Of a stretch of 64,000 bases of DNA, positions 25,553-34,154 are shown one piece after another (within the stretch, counting starts at the first letter, position 1; each line of letters begins with the position of its first letter). Source of the stretch: UBA2965 sp036526135 (GTDB lineage: Bacteria > Pseudomonadota > Gammaproteobacteria > Pseudomonadales > Azotimanducaceae); NCBI GenBank assembly GCA_036526135.1, contig DATCZA010000023.1:1-64000 (forward strand), written 5' to 3'. Below the pieces are notes generated by a model. The model worked only from the letters and a program-made list of their open reading frames with translations, was not told the DNA's origin and did no database searches. A program made the position numbers and the translations under genes.

Positions 25553-26725
25553 ATGAGCCGGGCCGATGACATTCGTCGCCACCTCCAGGCGGAAGAGCCG
25601 GAGATGCTGGAGCTGCTAACCGCTCTGGTCTCCCTGGAGTCACCGTCCGATGTCCCCGAGACTCAGGGGCCCGTGCTCGATGAGCTGCAGCGGGCTTTCG
25701 ACGGTCTCGGCTACCGGACGATCCGGGTGCCGGGGCGCGCCTCGGGCGGCCATCTCTATGCTCGGCCGGGCCGCCGCCGATCGGGCGGCAACCGGAGATG
25801 GCAACTGCTCCTTGGCCACTGCGACACGGTCTGGCCGGTAGGGACCCTGGAGAAAATGCCCCTGGCTGCGGATGGGAACCACCTGAAAGGTCCGGGCATC
25901 TACGACATGAAGGCGGGCCTGGTTGAGATGGTCTTCGCGCTCAAAGCCCTCGAGGCGCTGGGCCTCGAGCCCGAAGTGGAGCCGGTGATTTTCATCAACT
26001 CCGATGAGGAGATCGGCAGCCGGGAGTCCACGCGCTACATCCGCGCGCTCTCGCAGCGGGCCGACCGGGCGCTGGTCATGGAGCCTTCCCTGGGGCCCCG
26101 GGGCCGGCTGAAGACGGCGCGCAAGGGCGTTGGCCGATTCACCGTTACGGTTCGCGGCAAAGCGGCTCATGCGGGTCTGGATCCAACGGCTGGCGCTAGC
26201 GCCATCCTCGAGCTCTCCCACGTGATTCAGAAGCTCTTTGCCCTGAACGACCCCGAGCGGGGGGCATCCGTCAACGTCGGCGTGATCGACGGTGGCGTGC
26301 GCGCCAACGTGGTGGCGCCGGAAAGCAGCGCCGTGGTGGATGTCAGGGTGGCCAGCCAGGAAGATGCGGAGCGCATCGAGCGGGCGATACTCAGCCTCGA
26401 AGCGGAAACGCCGGGCGTGTCTCTCGGCGTGGTCGGCCGCATCGGCCGGCCACCGCTGGAGCACACGCCGGCGAACCGTCAGTTGTGGCGCGTGGCCACG
26501 GATCTGGCATGCGAGCTCGGCATTCAGCTGGAAGAAGCCATGGCCGGCGGGGGCTCGGACGGAAACACCACCAGTCTGTTTACCGCCACCCTGGACGGTC
26601 TGGGCGCGGTGGGCGATGGCGCCCACGCGGATCACGAGCACATTCAGGTAGACCAGCTGTCCCAACGCTGCGCGCTGCTGGCCATGCTCCTGCTTGCCCC
26701 TCCCCTGAACTCCGGAACCGGTTGA
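25553..26725 (+). CDS. M20-family metallopeptidase (carboxypeptidase G2-like)
   Basis: A 390-aa di-zinc hydrolase of the M20 family, close in style to carboxypeptidase G2 and related deacylases. Metal and catalytic motifs are LLGHCDTVWPVGTLE, the GPGIYDMKAGL segment with its bridging Asp, INSDEEIGS with catalytic and metal Glu, and the late AMAGGGSDGNTTS and HADHEHI. The central dimerisation domain (about 180-300) includes GKAAHAGLDPTAGASAI. The ATG at 25553 lies 4 nt after the flavin reductase stop. Likely reactions are removal of an acyl or amino-acid group from an N-acylated or C-terminal substrate. Confidence 0.91.
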   Translation: MSRADDIRRHLQAEEPEMLELLTALVSLESPSDVPETQGPVLDELQRAFDGLGYRTIRVPGRASGGHLYARPGRRRSGGNRRWQLLLGHCDTVWPVGTLEKMPLAADGNHLKGPGIYDMKAGLVEMVFALKALEALGLEPEVEPVIFINSDEEIGSRESTRYIRALSQRADRALVMEPSLGPRGRLKTARKGVGRFTVTVRGKAAHAGLDPTAGASAILELSHVIQKLFALNDPERGASVNVGVIDGGVRANVVAPESSAVVDVRVASQEDAERIERAILSLEAETPGVSLGVVGRIGRPPLEHTPANRQLWRVATDLACELGIQLEEAMAGGGSDGNTTSLFTATLDGLGAVGDGAHADHEHIQVDQLSQRCALLAMLLLAPPLNSGTG

Positions 26726-26735
26726 GGATCGGCGC

Positions 26736-27737
26736 GTGCGACACCTGCTGACATCCGTTACCCGCATCTGCGACCTTGCCGAGGGCGCTTTCGACGTGGC
26801 GCCGGTCCCGAAAGACACCTGGGCGACCGGCGACTACGTGGTCGGGGAAGTACTCGATGCCTCCGGATATCACAACGTCGAGCTGCCCAATGGCCGCCTG
26901 ATGGAAGCCATGGAAGGCGATCGGGTCGTCGGCGCTTTCGGGGCTCGAGCGGCCACCCTCGAAGCCGTGGGTGACTGGCAGAGCATTCAGGGCGATGAGT
27001 TCGACGCGCTGACCCCCGCGGGGCTCTTCGGCCGCCTCACCTCCGTGTCTCCTTTTCTGCCGAGGCTAATGGGCATGCGCTACCTGGGGCACGTGCACGC
27101 CAACGGCGTTCGCCAGACCATGGACGGGGCCGTGACGCCGGCTCCTGACGCGGCCCTGACCGTGCCCATCGTTCTCATCACCGGGACCTCCATGTCCTCG
27201 GGGAAGACCATGTCCGGCCGCCTCATCGTGAGGCTGTTGAGCCGGTTGGGGTTCAGGGTCGTTGGCGCAAAGCTCACCGGGGCGGCCCGTTACCGCGATG
27301 TTCTCAGCTACGAGGATGCGGGCGCAGCGGCCGTCTTCGACTTCGTGGACGAAGGGTTGCCGTCCACGGTGGGTGATCCGGCGGATTTTGCCGCGCGTCT
27401 GGAACGGTTGCTCAGCCGGATTGCTGGCGCGGCGCCGGACGTGGTGGTGGCCGAAGCGGGCGCCTCGCCGCTGGAGCCCTACAACGGGAAAACGGCCATC
27501 GACGTGCTCGGCGACCGGGTCCGTTTCAACCTGCTGTGCGCATCGGACCCCTACGCGGTGGTCGGTGTTGCTTCGGCCTTCGAGCGCACGCCCGATCTGG
27601 TTGCCGGCGGCGCGGCGAACACCACCGCCGGCATTGAGCTGGTGTCGAAGCTGTCGGGCCTCACGGCCATGAACCTGCTCGGCAAGGACTGCCACGAGCC
27701 CCTGACCCGGATGCTGCGCGACAAGCTCGGTCTTTAG
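26736..27737 (+). CDS. P-loop NTP-binding protein (DUF1611-like)
   Basis: A 333-aa protein with a GTG start after GAGGA, 10 nt downstream of the M20 peptidase. The C-terminal half is a P-loop domain: LITGTSMSSGKTMSGRLI (Walker A), VVGAKLTGAARYRDVL, DVVVAEAGASPLEPYNG (Walker B-like), and LCASDPYAVVGVASAFE. The N-terminal half (GDYVVGEVL, ALGARAATLE-like segment, LTPAGLFGRLTS) is a conserved but unnamed region. It resembles the DUF1611 family, whose member DgcN N-acetylates D-amino acids. The adjacent M20 peptidase could be a deacetylase partner. That link is inference from fold and position only. Confidence 0.6.
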   Translation: MRHLLTSVTRICDLAEGAFDVAPVPKDTWATGDYVVGEVLDASGYHNVELPNGRLMEAMEGDRVVGAFGARAATLEAVGDWQSIQGDEFDALTPAGLFGRLTSVSPFLPRLMGMRYLGHVHANGVRQTMDGAVTPAPDAALTVPIVLITGTSMSSGKTMSGRLIVRLLSRLGFRVVGAKLTGAARYRDVLSYEDAGAAAVFDFVDEGLPSTVGDPADFAARLERLLSRIAGAAPDVVVAEAGASPLEPYNGKTAIDVLGDRVRFNLLCASDPYAVVGVASAFERTPDLVAGGAANTTAGIELVSKLSGLTAMNLLGKDCHEPLTRMLRDKLGL

Positions 27738-27741
27738 CCGT

Positions 27742-28593
27742 TCAGCCGACGCGCGCCAGCGGGGTGGGATGCCCCGCGGCGCCGGGCCGGCAGCGCCAGA
27801 CGCAGCCGCCCAGGGCTTTGTCGTCCGTGTTGTCGGCGCTCACGATGTACAGGTCCCGATAGTCCGAGCCGCCGAAGGCGCAGCTGGTGACCCAGCTGGC
27901 GGGCACGCGGATCTCGTCGACATGGTTGCCCCCGGGGTCCAGAACGACCACCCGGCCGCCCTGAACGTGGGCGACCCAGAGATTTCCCTCGGTGTCCACG
28001 CACAAGCCGTCGGGGATGCCCTTTTCGAAGGCGGGCTTGGCGATATGTCGTCTGTTGGACAACGCGCCCGCGTCGTCCAGATCGTGCGCCCAGATTCCCC
28101 GGCTGGTCGAGTCGACGTGGTACAGAGTCCGTCCGTCAGGAGAGAAACCGATGCCGTTGGAGATGCCCACGCCGCCATAGAGCTCCGTGACGCTGCCGTC
28201 CAGGTCGATGCGGTAGGCCTCCCCCGGCGGGTCCGGCTCGTCGTCCAGGTTGGCGATGTCTGCACGTATCGAGCCAACGTAGATGCGCCCCGAGGCGTCG
28301 GCGTGCAGATCGTTGAAGAAGCGCACGCCGTCGCGCTCGAGCAGCACGCGCTCCTGACCGTCGCGCCAGAGGACGACGCTGGGTCCGGTCATCACGAAAC
28401 CGCCATTCGCGTGCATGAGCAGGCCGCCGACCATTCGCCGGTCGCGCACGACGACCTCGATGATGCCATCCGGATCGCGCCGGTTCACCGTCCCGCCGTA
28501 GACGTCCGAAAACCACAGCGCCCCGTCTGCGTCGGTGCGCGGACCCTCTAGAAGACGATAGCCGCTTGCCAGGAGTTCCAGCTCGACGTTCAT
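27742..28593 (-). CDS. SMP-30/gluconolactonase/LRE-family protein
   Basis: A 283-aa six-bladed beta-propeller of the senescence-marker-30/gluconolactonase family, which hydrolyses lactones using one divalent metal ion. Family residues show in LLEGPRTDADGALWFSDV with the Glu metal ligand, FNDLHADASGRIYVGS, SNGIGFSPDGRTLYHVDS and PDGLCVDTEGNLWVAH with the ligand Asp. No signal peptide is present. The ATG at 28593 is chosen because upstream in-frame sequence overlaps the SnoaL gene 17 nt away. The stop lies 4 nt from the convergent P-loop gene. Confidence 0.9.
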   Translation of the reverse strand: MNVELELLASGYRLLEGPRTDADGALWFSDVYGGTVNRRDPDGIIEVVVRDRRMVGGLLMHANGGFVMTGPSVVLWRDGQERVLLERDGVRFFNDLHADASGRIYVGSIRADIANLDDEPDPPGEAYRIDLDGSVTELYGGVGISNGIGFSPDGRTLYHVDSTSRGIWAHDLDDAGALSNRRHIAKPAFEKGIPDGLCVDTEGNLWVAHVQGGRVVVLDPGGNHVDEIRVPASWVTSCAFGGSDYRDLYIVSADNTDDKALGGCVWRCRPGAAGHPTPLARVG

Positions 28594-28610
28594 AGGCTTG
28601 TTTCCCGTGC

Positions 28611-29111
28611 TCAGGGGCCGATGCGGCGCCCGGATGATGGTCGGTCGAAGGATCCGTGCCGAAACTTTTCGGCGTCGATCTCCATCTTGCTCACCGGCCC
28701 GGTGGTGGTGCCCTCGTGGACGCAGACGCGCTCTAAGATGCGCCACTCGTCGCCGCGCTTCTCGTAGACGTCCAGGTATCGGCCGTACCACGTGTCGAGC
28801 ACGTCGGCGCCATCCTGGAACAGAAAGGTGACGTTGTATGCCTCGCCTCGCGCGTGAATGCCGTCGGGGTCGAGCTCGATGCTGTGGTTGAAAATGCAGT
28901 GGCTGGTGGAGCGCCAGCGCAGGTGGCTCACCATGCACATCTCTGCGAACTCCATCGCGTTGCCGACGAACACGCCGTGATCGTCCGTGGCCTCCGGCCA
29001 GTAGGCCGACTTCATCAACGCCTCGTCCAATCGGTCGACGCCGCGGCAGTAGCGCTTCGCGGCGTCCCGGATGCACTCGAGATCCGACAGTTGCTCAGGC
29101 GTGTAAGCCAT
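28611..29111 (-). CDS. SnoaL-like (NTF2-fold) protein
   Basis: A 166-aa cone-shaped alpha+beta-barrel protein. The first helix reads LECIRDAAKRYCRGVDRLDEALMKSAY in two parts, then DDHGVFVG and the final strand pair YLDVYEKRGDEWRILERV. Homologous SnoaL/NTF2 proteins act as small-molecule isomerases, dehydratases or as accessory proteins in aromatic degradation. The gene is 17 nt upstream of the SMP-30 lactonase, with which it is probably co-transcribed. Exact role unknown. Confidence 0.82.
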   Translation of the reverse strand: MAYTPEQLSDLECIRDAAKRYCRGVDRLDEALMKSAYWPEATDDHGVFVGNAMEFAEMCMVSHLRWRSTSHCIFNHSIELDPDGIHARGEAYNVTFLFQDGADVLDTWYGRYLDVYEKRGDEWRILERVCVHEGTTTGPVSKMEIDAEKFRHGSFDRPSSGRRIGP

Positions 29112-29200
29112 GTGTCTCTCCCCTGATCAGCTAAGCGGCTCAATTATTCAACGTCGCGACGCCGGGAGCCAGCCACATCTGGGGGCCCCGCCGAGGTGGC

Positions 29201-29209
29201 TGCTAGAAT
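29201..29209 (+). promoter_or_regulatory. Extended -10 promoter element before the amidase
   Basis: TGCTAGAAT is an extended -10 (TGn plus TAGAAT) about 30 nt before the amidase ATG. No clear -35 is seen, as is usual for extended -10 promoters. The spacing would give a short leader containing the GGAGGTCG ribosome site. Confidence 0.4.
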
Positions 29210-29240
29210 GCCGCCTTCTCCCGGGGGCCGGAGGTCGAGC

Positions 29241-30686
29241 ATGGTAGATGACTCTGGAACGTTCCCGACGGCCGGTGTGCTGGGGCGGGCATTTCGCAGC
29301 GGCGAGCTCTCGCCGGTTGCGGTGACCCGTGAGCTGCTCGAGCGGATCGATCGACTGAACCCGGCTCTGGGCGCCGTGCATCGGCTGTGCCCCGAACGGG
29401 CCATGGCGGAAGCCGCCGCGGCGGAGCGGGCTTTTTCGGCCGGCGAGGCGCGGAGTCCCCTGCAGGGTGTTCCCTACCTGGTCAAAGATCTTTTCGACGT
29501 TGCCGGTCTGCCCACCACCGCAGGGACCCGTCTGCTGGAGGACAACGTGGCGGAGGCAGATTCCACTGCCGTGGCCAGGCTTGCCGCTGCGGGCATGGTG
29601 CTCCTGGGCAAGACGGTGACCGTGCAGTTCGCCTACGGCGGGGCCGGTGTGAACCACGATCACGGCACGCCGCGTAACCCTTGGCGTCAGGACCACTACC
29701 TTCCGGGGGGATCCAGCAGCGGCTCGGCGGTGGCGGTGGCGGCGGGTCTCGCGCCGTTGGCGCTCGGCAGCGATACGGGGGGATCCGTCCGGATCCCGGC
29801 CTCCCTCTGCGGGATCACGGGGCTCAAGACGACGGTGGGCAGGATAAGCCGGGCGGGCGTGTACCCGCTCAGCTGGAGCCTGGATTCCGTGGGGCCGCTC
29901 GCCCGCAGCGTCGAGGACGCAGCACGTGTGTATCAGCTGCTCGCCGGGGCCGACCCGGGCGACGAAACCACCCTCGGCCGCCCGGCGGGCGACGTGCTGG
30001 CCGGGTTGGAAGACGGTTTAGACGGGCTGAAGATCGGAATACCGGAAAACGTGTTCTGGGAAGAGGTGGATGCCGAGGTGGCCGAAGCCGTGCTGGCCAG
30101 CGCCGATGTGCTCAGATCTCTGGGCGCGCGCGTCGAGCGAATGGCCTTCCCCGCCGCGGACGGCGCCAGGCTGCTCAATCCCAGGGGTCTCGTCATCGCG
30201 GCGGAGGCCTATGCCGTGAACCGCCGTTTCATGGACGACCACTATGACGAGCTGGATCCGGTAGTCGCCACGCGCATGATCCAGGGCAAGGGCGTCGCTG
30301 CCGCCGACTACATCGAAAATCTCCTGCAGTGGCAGGCCCTGCGCGTGGAAGCGATGAAACAGATGGCAGGGGTGGATGCGCTCATCTGCCCCTCGACGAT
30401 GATTCCGGCGACCCCGCTGGCCGACTGCGACTGCGATCTCGACCGCTACGTGGAACGCAATCTGGCGTATCTGCGCAATACCAGCATCGGCAACGTTCTG
30501 AATCTCTGTGGGCTCAGCGTCCCCTGCGGATTTACCGCCGCGGGGCTTCCCATCGGCGCGATGATCTGCGGCTCTCCATTCGCCGAGGCCACGGTGCTGC
30601 GGATCGGGCACGCCTATCAGCGGGCTACGGACTGGCACCAGCGGGTGCCACCGCTGGACTGGGCGGCGGGCGTGCAGTCGAGTTGA
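29241..30686 (+). CDS. Amidase-signature family hydrolase
   Basis: A 481-aa amidase-signature enzyme that hydrolyses amides with a Ser-cisSer-Lys triad. The triad is Lys82 (LVKDLFDVAG), Ser158 (PGGSSSGS) and Ser182 (GSDTGGSVRIPAS), at the usual 24-residue Ser spacing. The protein has no signal peptide. The ATG follows GGAGG. The neighbouring SnoaL gene is divergent. It is a different subgroup from the amidase at 36218 (no CEAYCF motif). The acyl substrate is unknown. GatA function is excluded by lack of GatB or GatC genes. Confidence 0.9.
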   Translation: MVDDSGTFPTAGVLGRAFRSGELSPVAVTRELLERIDRLNPALGAVHRLCPERAMAEAAAAERAFSAGEARSPLQGVPYLVKDLFDVAGLPTTAGTRLLEDNVAEADSTAVARLAAAGMVLLGKTVTVQFAYGGAGVNHDHGTPRNPWRQDHYLPGGSSSGSAVAVAAGLAPLALGSDTGGSVRIPASLCGITGLKTTVGRISRAGVYPLSWSLDSVGPLARSVEDAARVYQLLAGADPGDETTLGRPAGDVLAGLEDGLDGLKIGIPENVFWEEVDAEVAEAVLASADVLRSLGARVERMAFPAADGARLLNPRGLVIAAEAYAVNRRFMDDHYDELDPVVATRMIQGKGVAAADYIENLLQWQALRVEAMKQMAGVDALICPSTMIPATPLADCDCDLDRYVERNLAYLRNTSIGNVLNLCGLSVPCGFTAAGLPIGAMICGSPFAEATVLRIGHAYQRATDWHQRVPPLDWAAGVQSS

Positions 30687-30739
30687 CGAGGGCGCGGCGA
30701 CGGGCCGTCGCGCGATGCCAGCTGGTAGCGGTAGTCAGA

Positions 30740-31330
30740 TCAGGACTGGTCGCCGCCGGCCGGTCGGTAGGAGAACTTCTGGCCGCCGATGCTGGCTTCG
30801 TACATCAGACCACCCTTGGCGATGGTGAACACCTTCATGCCCTTGTAGTAAGCCGTGCCGGCGGTGGTCGCATCCTTCTTGCCACCGCTTGCCCCCGCCG
30901 TCGCTCCCGAGGTGGACGCGCTTGCCGATGCGCCCGCGGTGATGGCCACGGCGCTGGCGTTGGCTCCGAACTCGAAGTTGCCGGTGGAGAACTCGCGGAA
31001 GGAACGCTCGTCCTGGAAGAAGATGATCTGGCTGAAACCCTGCCCACCGATCTGAAAGCCGATGGTGAGCTGTGTCATGGTGGTGTTGCCCACGTGATTG
31101 CCGCCGACGTAGACCCGGCCTTTGCCCCGGGCGCCGCCGATGCCGAAGCCACCTTTGCCGATGGTGGGGAACACGGCGTAGCCGTAGCTCTTCGCGAAGA
31201 ACTCGTTGCTGTCGCCAGCGTTGCGGAACAGCTCCACGGTTTCATCGTACTTGTCCGCTGCAGCGCTGCCTGAGATGAGCATCATCAGGATGGCGGTGAC
31301 CAGGGTGGCGGTTCGATGAGTTCGAAACAT
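30740..31330 (-). CDS. SYLF (Ysc84-like) lipid-binding exported protein
   Basis: A 196-aa exported protein with signal peptide TATLVTAILMMLISGSAAA, so periplasmic or outer-membrane associated. The SYLF/Ysc84 core shows SYGYAVFPTIGKGGFGIGG, GKGRVYVGGNHVGNTTMTQ, GFQIGGQGFSQIIFFQDE and the final YEASIGGQKFSY. Eukaryotic Ysc84 binds phosphoinositides and actin. Bacterial homologs are of unknown role. The Ala/Ser/Gly/Thr-rich stretch at about 125-155 is a low-complexity loop. The ATG follows AAGGAG. It is convergent with the amidase gene. Confidence 0.85.
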   Translation of the reverse strand: MFRTHRTATLVTAILMMLISGSAAADKYDETVELFRNAGDSNEFFAKSYGYAVFPTIGKGGFGIGGARGKGRVYVGGNHVGNTTMTQLTIGFQIGGQGFSQIIFFQDERSFREFSTGNFEFGANASAVAITAGASASASTSGATAGASGGKKDATTAGTAYYKGMKVFTIAKGGLMYEASIGGQKFSYRPAGGDQS

Positions 31331-31500
31331 TCAGACGACTCCTTGAAGAAAGCAGTTCTCGAGCGGCCGGAAGGATAGCACTTCCCAGCTTGTTCGAAAG
31401 GATAATCCCTGCAACTGAACCGCGCCTGAACCGACCTCGGCCGTGCATCAAGGGGGGCTTCGAGGTTAGATTAGCCCGTCTACTTGACGAGAGCTGTGCC

Positions 31501-32850
31501 ATGGCCGGATCGAGCCGGGAGCAATGGTCGTCGCGCTTCGGGTTTCTGATGGCCTCCATCGGCTTTGCCGTGGGTCTCGGTAACATCTGGCGCTTTCCGT
31601 ACATCACGGGCGAGAACGGCGGCGGCGCGTTCGTGATCGTCTATCTGCTCTGCGCTTTCGGCATCGGCGTGCCGATACTGATGGCCGAGGTGATGATCGG
31701 GCGCCGGGGGCGGCTCAGCCCGCCGGGATCCATGCGCGAGGTCGCCGTGGCGGAGGGTCGCTCCCGTCAGTGGCAGTGGGCGGGCGGGCTGAATCTCGCC
31801 ACCGCCTTCATCATCGAGGTGATTTACTGCGTCGTTGCGGGCTGGGTTCTCTACTATCTTTATCAGGCCGTCACCGGCGGGTTCGTCGGTGTCGATGCGG
31901 GCTCGGCACAGGCCGGCTTTGCACAGCTCATGGACGACACCGGCACCATGCTGTTCTGGACGGTAGTCGGCCTGGTCGTTACCGGCCTCATCATCTATGC
32001 CGGCGTGGAGAAGGGCATCGAGCGCGCGGTGCGGATTCTCATGCCGACGCTGTTCGGCCTCCTCGTTCTGCTCGCGGTCTACAACGTGTTTGCCGGCGGT
32101 TTCGGCCAGGCCCTCGATTACCTGCTCTCGGCGGACTTCAGCAAGCTGAACGCGGCCACGGTCCTGATAGCTGTGGGCCAGGCCTTCTTCTCCATCGGCG
32201 TAGCGCTGGCGGGAATGATGACGTTCGGCGCCTACCTGCCGCGCGACGTTTCCATCGGTCAAAGCGTCCTGGTGATCGTGTTCGCCGACACCCTCGTGGC
32301 GCTGACGGCGGGGCTGGTGGTCTTTCCCGCGGTGTTTCACTTCGGTCTCGACCCGGCCGGCGGCCCCGGCCTCATCTTTCAGACGCTGCCGGTGGCTTTC
32401 GGCCAGATGCCGGGTGGGCAGCTGGTCAGCATTCTCTTCTTTCTGCTGCTCTCCGTTGCGGCCGTTACCTCCATGGTAGGGCTCTTGGAGCCGCTCACGT
32501 CCTGGCTCGAGGAGCACCGGGGCCTCAGCCGGCACGGCAGCGCGGTGCTCGTGCTGGGTTCGGTGGCGGCCCTGAGCGTGCTGAGCATTCTCTCCTACAA
32601 CGTCCTCACCGGATTCCGCGTTTTCGGTCGGGACCTCAACGGCGTGTTCGACTACCTGTCGAACCAGATCATGCTTCCGCTCGGCGGCTTTCTCATCGCG
32701 CTGTTCGTTGGCTGGTTTGTCAGCAAGGCGACATCGCGGGACGAGCTGGACATTCCCGACTCCCGGTACTTCCAGACGTGGCACGCGTTGATTCGCTACG
32801 TGGTGCCTCCGGCGGTGCTGGCAATTCTCGTTTTTGGCGTGATGAGCTGA
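31501..32850 (+). CDS. Sodium-dependent neurotransmitter:sodium symporter (NSS) family transporter
   Basis: A 449-aa LeuT-fold transporter with about 11-12 helices. The first helix motif FAVGLGNIWRFPYI and ENGGGAFVIVYLL are diagnostic of NSS proteins, which move amino acids or related compounds with Na+. TM6 to TM8 regions include AFFSIGVALAGMMTFGAYLP. The ATG at 31501 is preferred because it begins the normal N-terminus (SSREQWSSRFGFL). The upstream 37 codons look non-coding. It is divergent from the SYLF gene and convergent with a VOC gene. Confidence 0.92.
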   Translation: MAGSSREQWSSRFGFLMASIGFAVGLGNIWRFPYITGENGGGAFVIVYLLCAFGIGVPILMAEVMIGRRGRLSPPGSMREVAVAEGRSRQWQWAGGLNLATAFIIEVIYCVVAGWVLYYLYQAVTGGFVGVDAGSAQAGFAQLMDDTGTMLFWTVVGLVVTGLIIYAGVEKGIERAVRILMPTLFGLLVLLAVYNVFAGGFGQALDYLLSADFSKLNAATVLIAVGQAFFSIGVALAGMMTFGAYLPRDVSIGQSVLVIVFADTLVALTAGLVVFPAVFHFGLDPAGGPGLIFQTLPVAFGQMPGGQLVSILFFLLLSVAAVTSMVGLLEPLTSWLEEHRGLSRHGSAVLVLGSVAALSVLSILSYNVLTGFRVFGRDLNGVFDYLSNQIMLPLGGFLIALFVGWFVSKATSRDELDIPDSRYFQTWHALIRYVVPPAVLAILVFGVMS

Positions 32851-32855
32851 CGACG

Positions 32856-32906
32856 CGCGCCGGCCTGCGGCGTGGGGCCGATCGAAGACCCTGTTGGCCC
32901 GGCGCG
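32856..32906. terminator. Possible bidirectional terminator hairpin
   Basis: Between convergent genes an 8-bp perfect inverted repeat (CGCGCCGG at 32856-32863, CCGGCGCG at 32899-32906) frames a 35-nt loop. It is the only structure in the 64-nt gap, but no T-tract is seen. Confidence 0.25.
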
Positions 32907-32914
32907 TTCCTGCG

Positions 32915-33460
32915 TCAGGCCGAGCCCTGCTGGAGGAGTTCCTCGAGCGGATCGCCGTTTTCGTAACGCTGCAGCAACTTCTCGGGGTCGAAGCCCACGC
33001 CGATGGGGTTCGCGGCAAAGGCATCTGAACGCATGAAGCCCTGCAGGTCCTCCACGGAGTCGAGGTTCTCGACCTGGAACTCGACTCGGTTGCCGTCGGG
33101 GTCCGCGTAGTACAGGGACGTCGTCAGCCCGTGGTTGATCGGCCACACCGGCAGGATGTCCGCTGCCTTCAAGCGCTTGTAGGTAGCCATGAGATCGCCC
33201 AGGGAGCCCAGCGTGTAGGCTACGTGGTCGAGTCCCGGAGCACCGGGGGTGGCAGCCTCGACGGGCGTTTGCACGAGGGCCAGGCGGTGATGCTCCTCGT
33301 CGTAGGTCATGAACGCCAGCATGTCGGCCCGGTGCACCATCTCCATGCCGAGCACGGTGGCGTACCAGTCGATGGATGCTTCGATGTCCGATACGCGCAG
33401 CACGAAGTGCGCGAACTTGGCCGGCTTGATCAGATGCTCTGCGTCGACGGTTCTCTTCAT
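32915..33460 (-). CDS. VOC-fold extradiol dioxygenase-like protein
   Basis: A 181-aa single-repeat-pair VOC protein. Putative metal ligands are His18 (FAHFVLRVSD), His79 (GLDHVAYTL) and Glu127 (RVEFQVEN), the 2-His-1-Glu set used by extradiol dioxygenases. The text TSLYYADPDGNRVEFQ is characteristic. It may cleave a catechol-like ring or belong to a non-oxidative VOC group. The ATG overlaps the stop of the limonene-epoxide-hydrolase-type gene as ATGA and follows AAGGAGAGC. It is last in the hydrolase operon. Confidence 0.84.
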   Translation of the reverse strand: MKRTVDAEHLIKPAKFAHFVLRVSDIEASIDWYATVLGMEMVHRADMLAFMTYDEEHHRLALVQTPVEAATPGAPGLDHVAYTLGSLGDLMATYKRLKAADILPVWPINHGLTTSLYYADPDGNRVEFQVENLDSVEDLQGFMRSDAFAANPIGVGFDPEKLLQRYENGDPLEELLQQGSA

Positions 33461-33933
33461 GTCAGCTCTCCTTTGTCGTTGGTGCCTGCCATGGCATGGT
33501 CGGGATTCGGGGCCGTGGGCGTCTGCGCGTAGCAGGCAACGTCGTAGAAGTCACGCAGGGCGGCGATCCTGCCGTCGCGGATTTCCATGACGCCCGCGAT
33601 GTGCGGTGTCATCAGGTCCCGGCCGTCGGCGTCCCAATGGTGATCGACGCGCTCGGTGAACACCACCCCGGCCCGGCTGGCAATGTGCAGCACGTCGGCG
33701 CTGAAAGACGTCATAGCAGCCAGGATGGGTATCTGCCGGGAAAAGCCACCGGCTTCCATGTGAGCGCGCACGGCGGTCTTGCCGCTCAGCGTCGGCAGCC
33801 CGCTGTTGGCCCAGACGAAGTCGTCGGTGCACAGCTCCTCGATCTTGGCGGCAAGGTCACCATCCTCCATCGCCTTGAGCAGCGCCAGCGCGAGCGCCTC
33901 GTCTTCGTTGCCCGCCATGGAGAGGTCGATCAT
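33457..33933 (-). CDS. Limonene-1,2-epoxide hydrolase-type enzyme
   Basis: A 158-aa NTF2-fold protein that matches the limonene-1,2-epoxide hydrolase family. The catalytic Asp-Arg-Asp set is kept: Arg95, Asp97 (ERVDHH) and Asp128 (LRDFYD), at the same 2 and 31 residue spacings as Arg99, Asp101 and Asp132 of the Rhodococcus enzyme. It would hydrolyse an epoxide to a diol in one step without a covalent intermediate. The start at 33933 (MIDLSMAG) has an alternative ATG at 33918. The stop overlaps the VOC start. It sits in an operon with an alpha/beta hydrolase, a 61-aa protein and the VOC gene. Confidence 0.85.
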   Translation of the reverse strand: MIDLSMAGNEDEALALALLKAMEDGDLAAKIEELCTDDFVWANSGLPTLSGKTAVRAHMEAGGFSRQIPILAAMTSFSADVLHIASRAGVVFTERVDHHWDADGRDLMTPHIAGVMEIRDGRIAALRDFYDVACYAQTPTAPNPDHAMAGTNDKGELT

Positions 33934-33968
33934 CCGGTGCTGTCTCCCAGAAGCGCTCAGCCCGAACC

Positions 33969-34154
33969 CTAACGCCGGGGCTGGAACGAGCGCAAGGCCT
34001 CGGCTTGCAGCGACACCCGCTCGCGCCCCGTGACGGGCTGCCGCCGGTTGCCTGAAACAAGGTAAGCCACGTAAATCATCGGGTCGACGGCGTGGAGCTC
34101 GACCTCGACGTGGCCGCCGCCGCTGATGAGGGCGGTGATCTCGGCGAGCGTCAT
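33969..34154 (-). CDS. Small protein, 61 aa (DUF6482-like)
   Basis: A 61-aa protein whose ATG overlaps the upstream hydrolase stop as ATGA, giving strong support for translation. It reads as a helix (MTLAEITALISG), a beta-hairpin (VEVELHAVDPMIYVAYLV), and a basic tail ending in RSFQPRR. The core resembles DUF6482 proteins, but those usually run further, so this one may be a short form. No function is known. It lies 35 nt before the epoxide hydrolase gene. Confidence 0.6.
   Translation of the reverse strand: MTLAEITALISGGGHVEVELHAVDPMIYVAYLVSGNRRQPVTGRERVSLQAEALRSFQPRR

Noticed and set aside
29241..30686. GatA subunit of the tRNA amidotransferase
   Set aside because: No gatB or gatC is nearby and the context is catabolic; general amidase is the better call.
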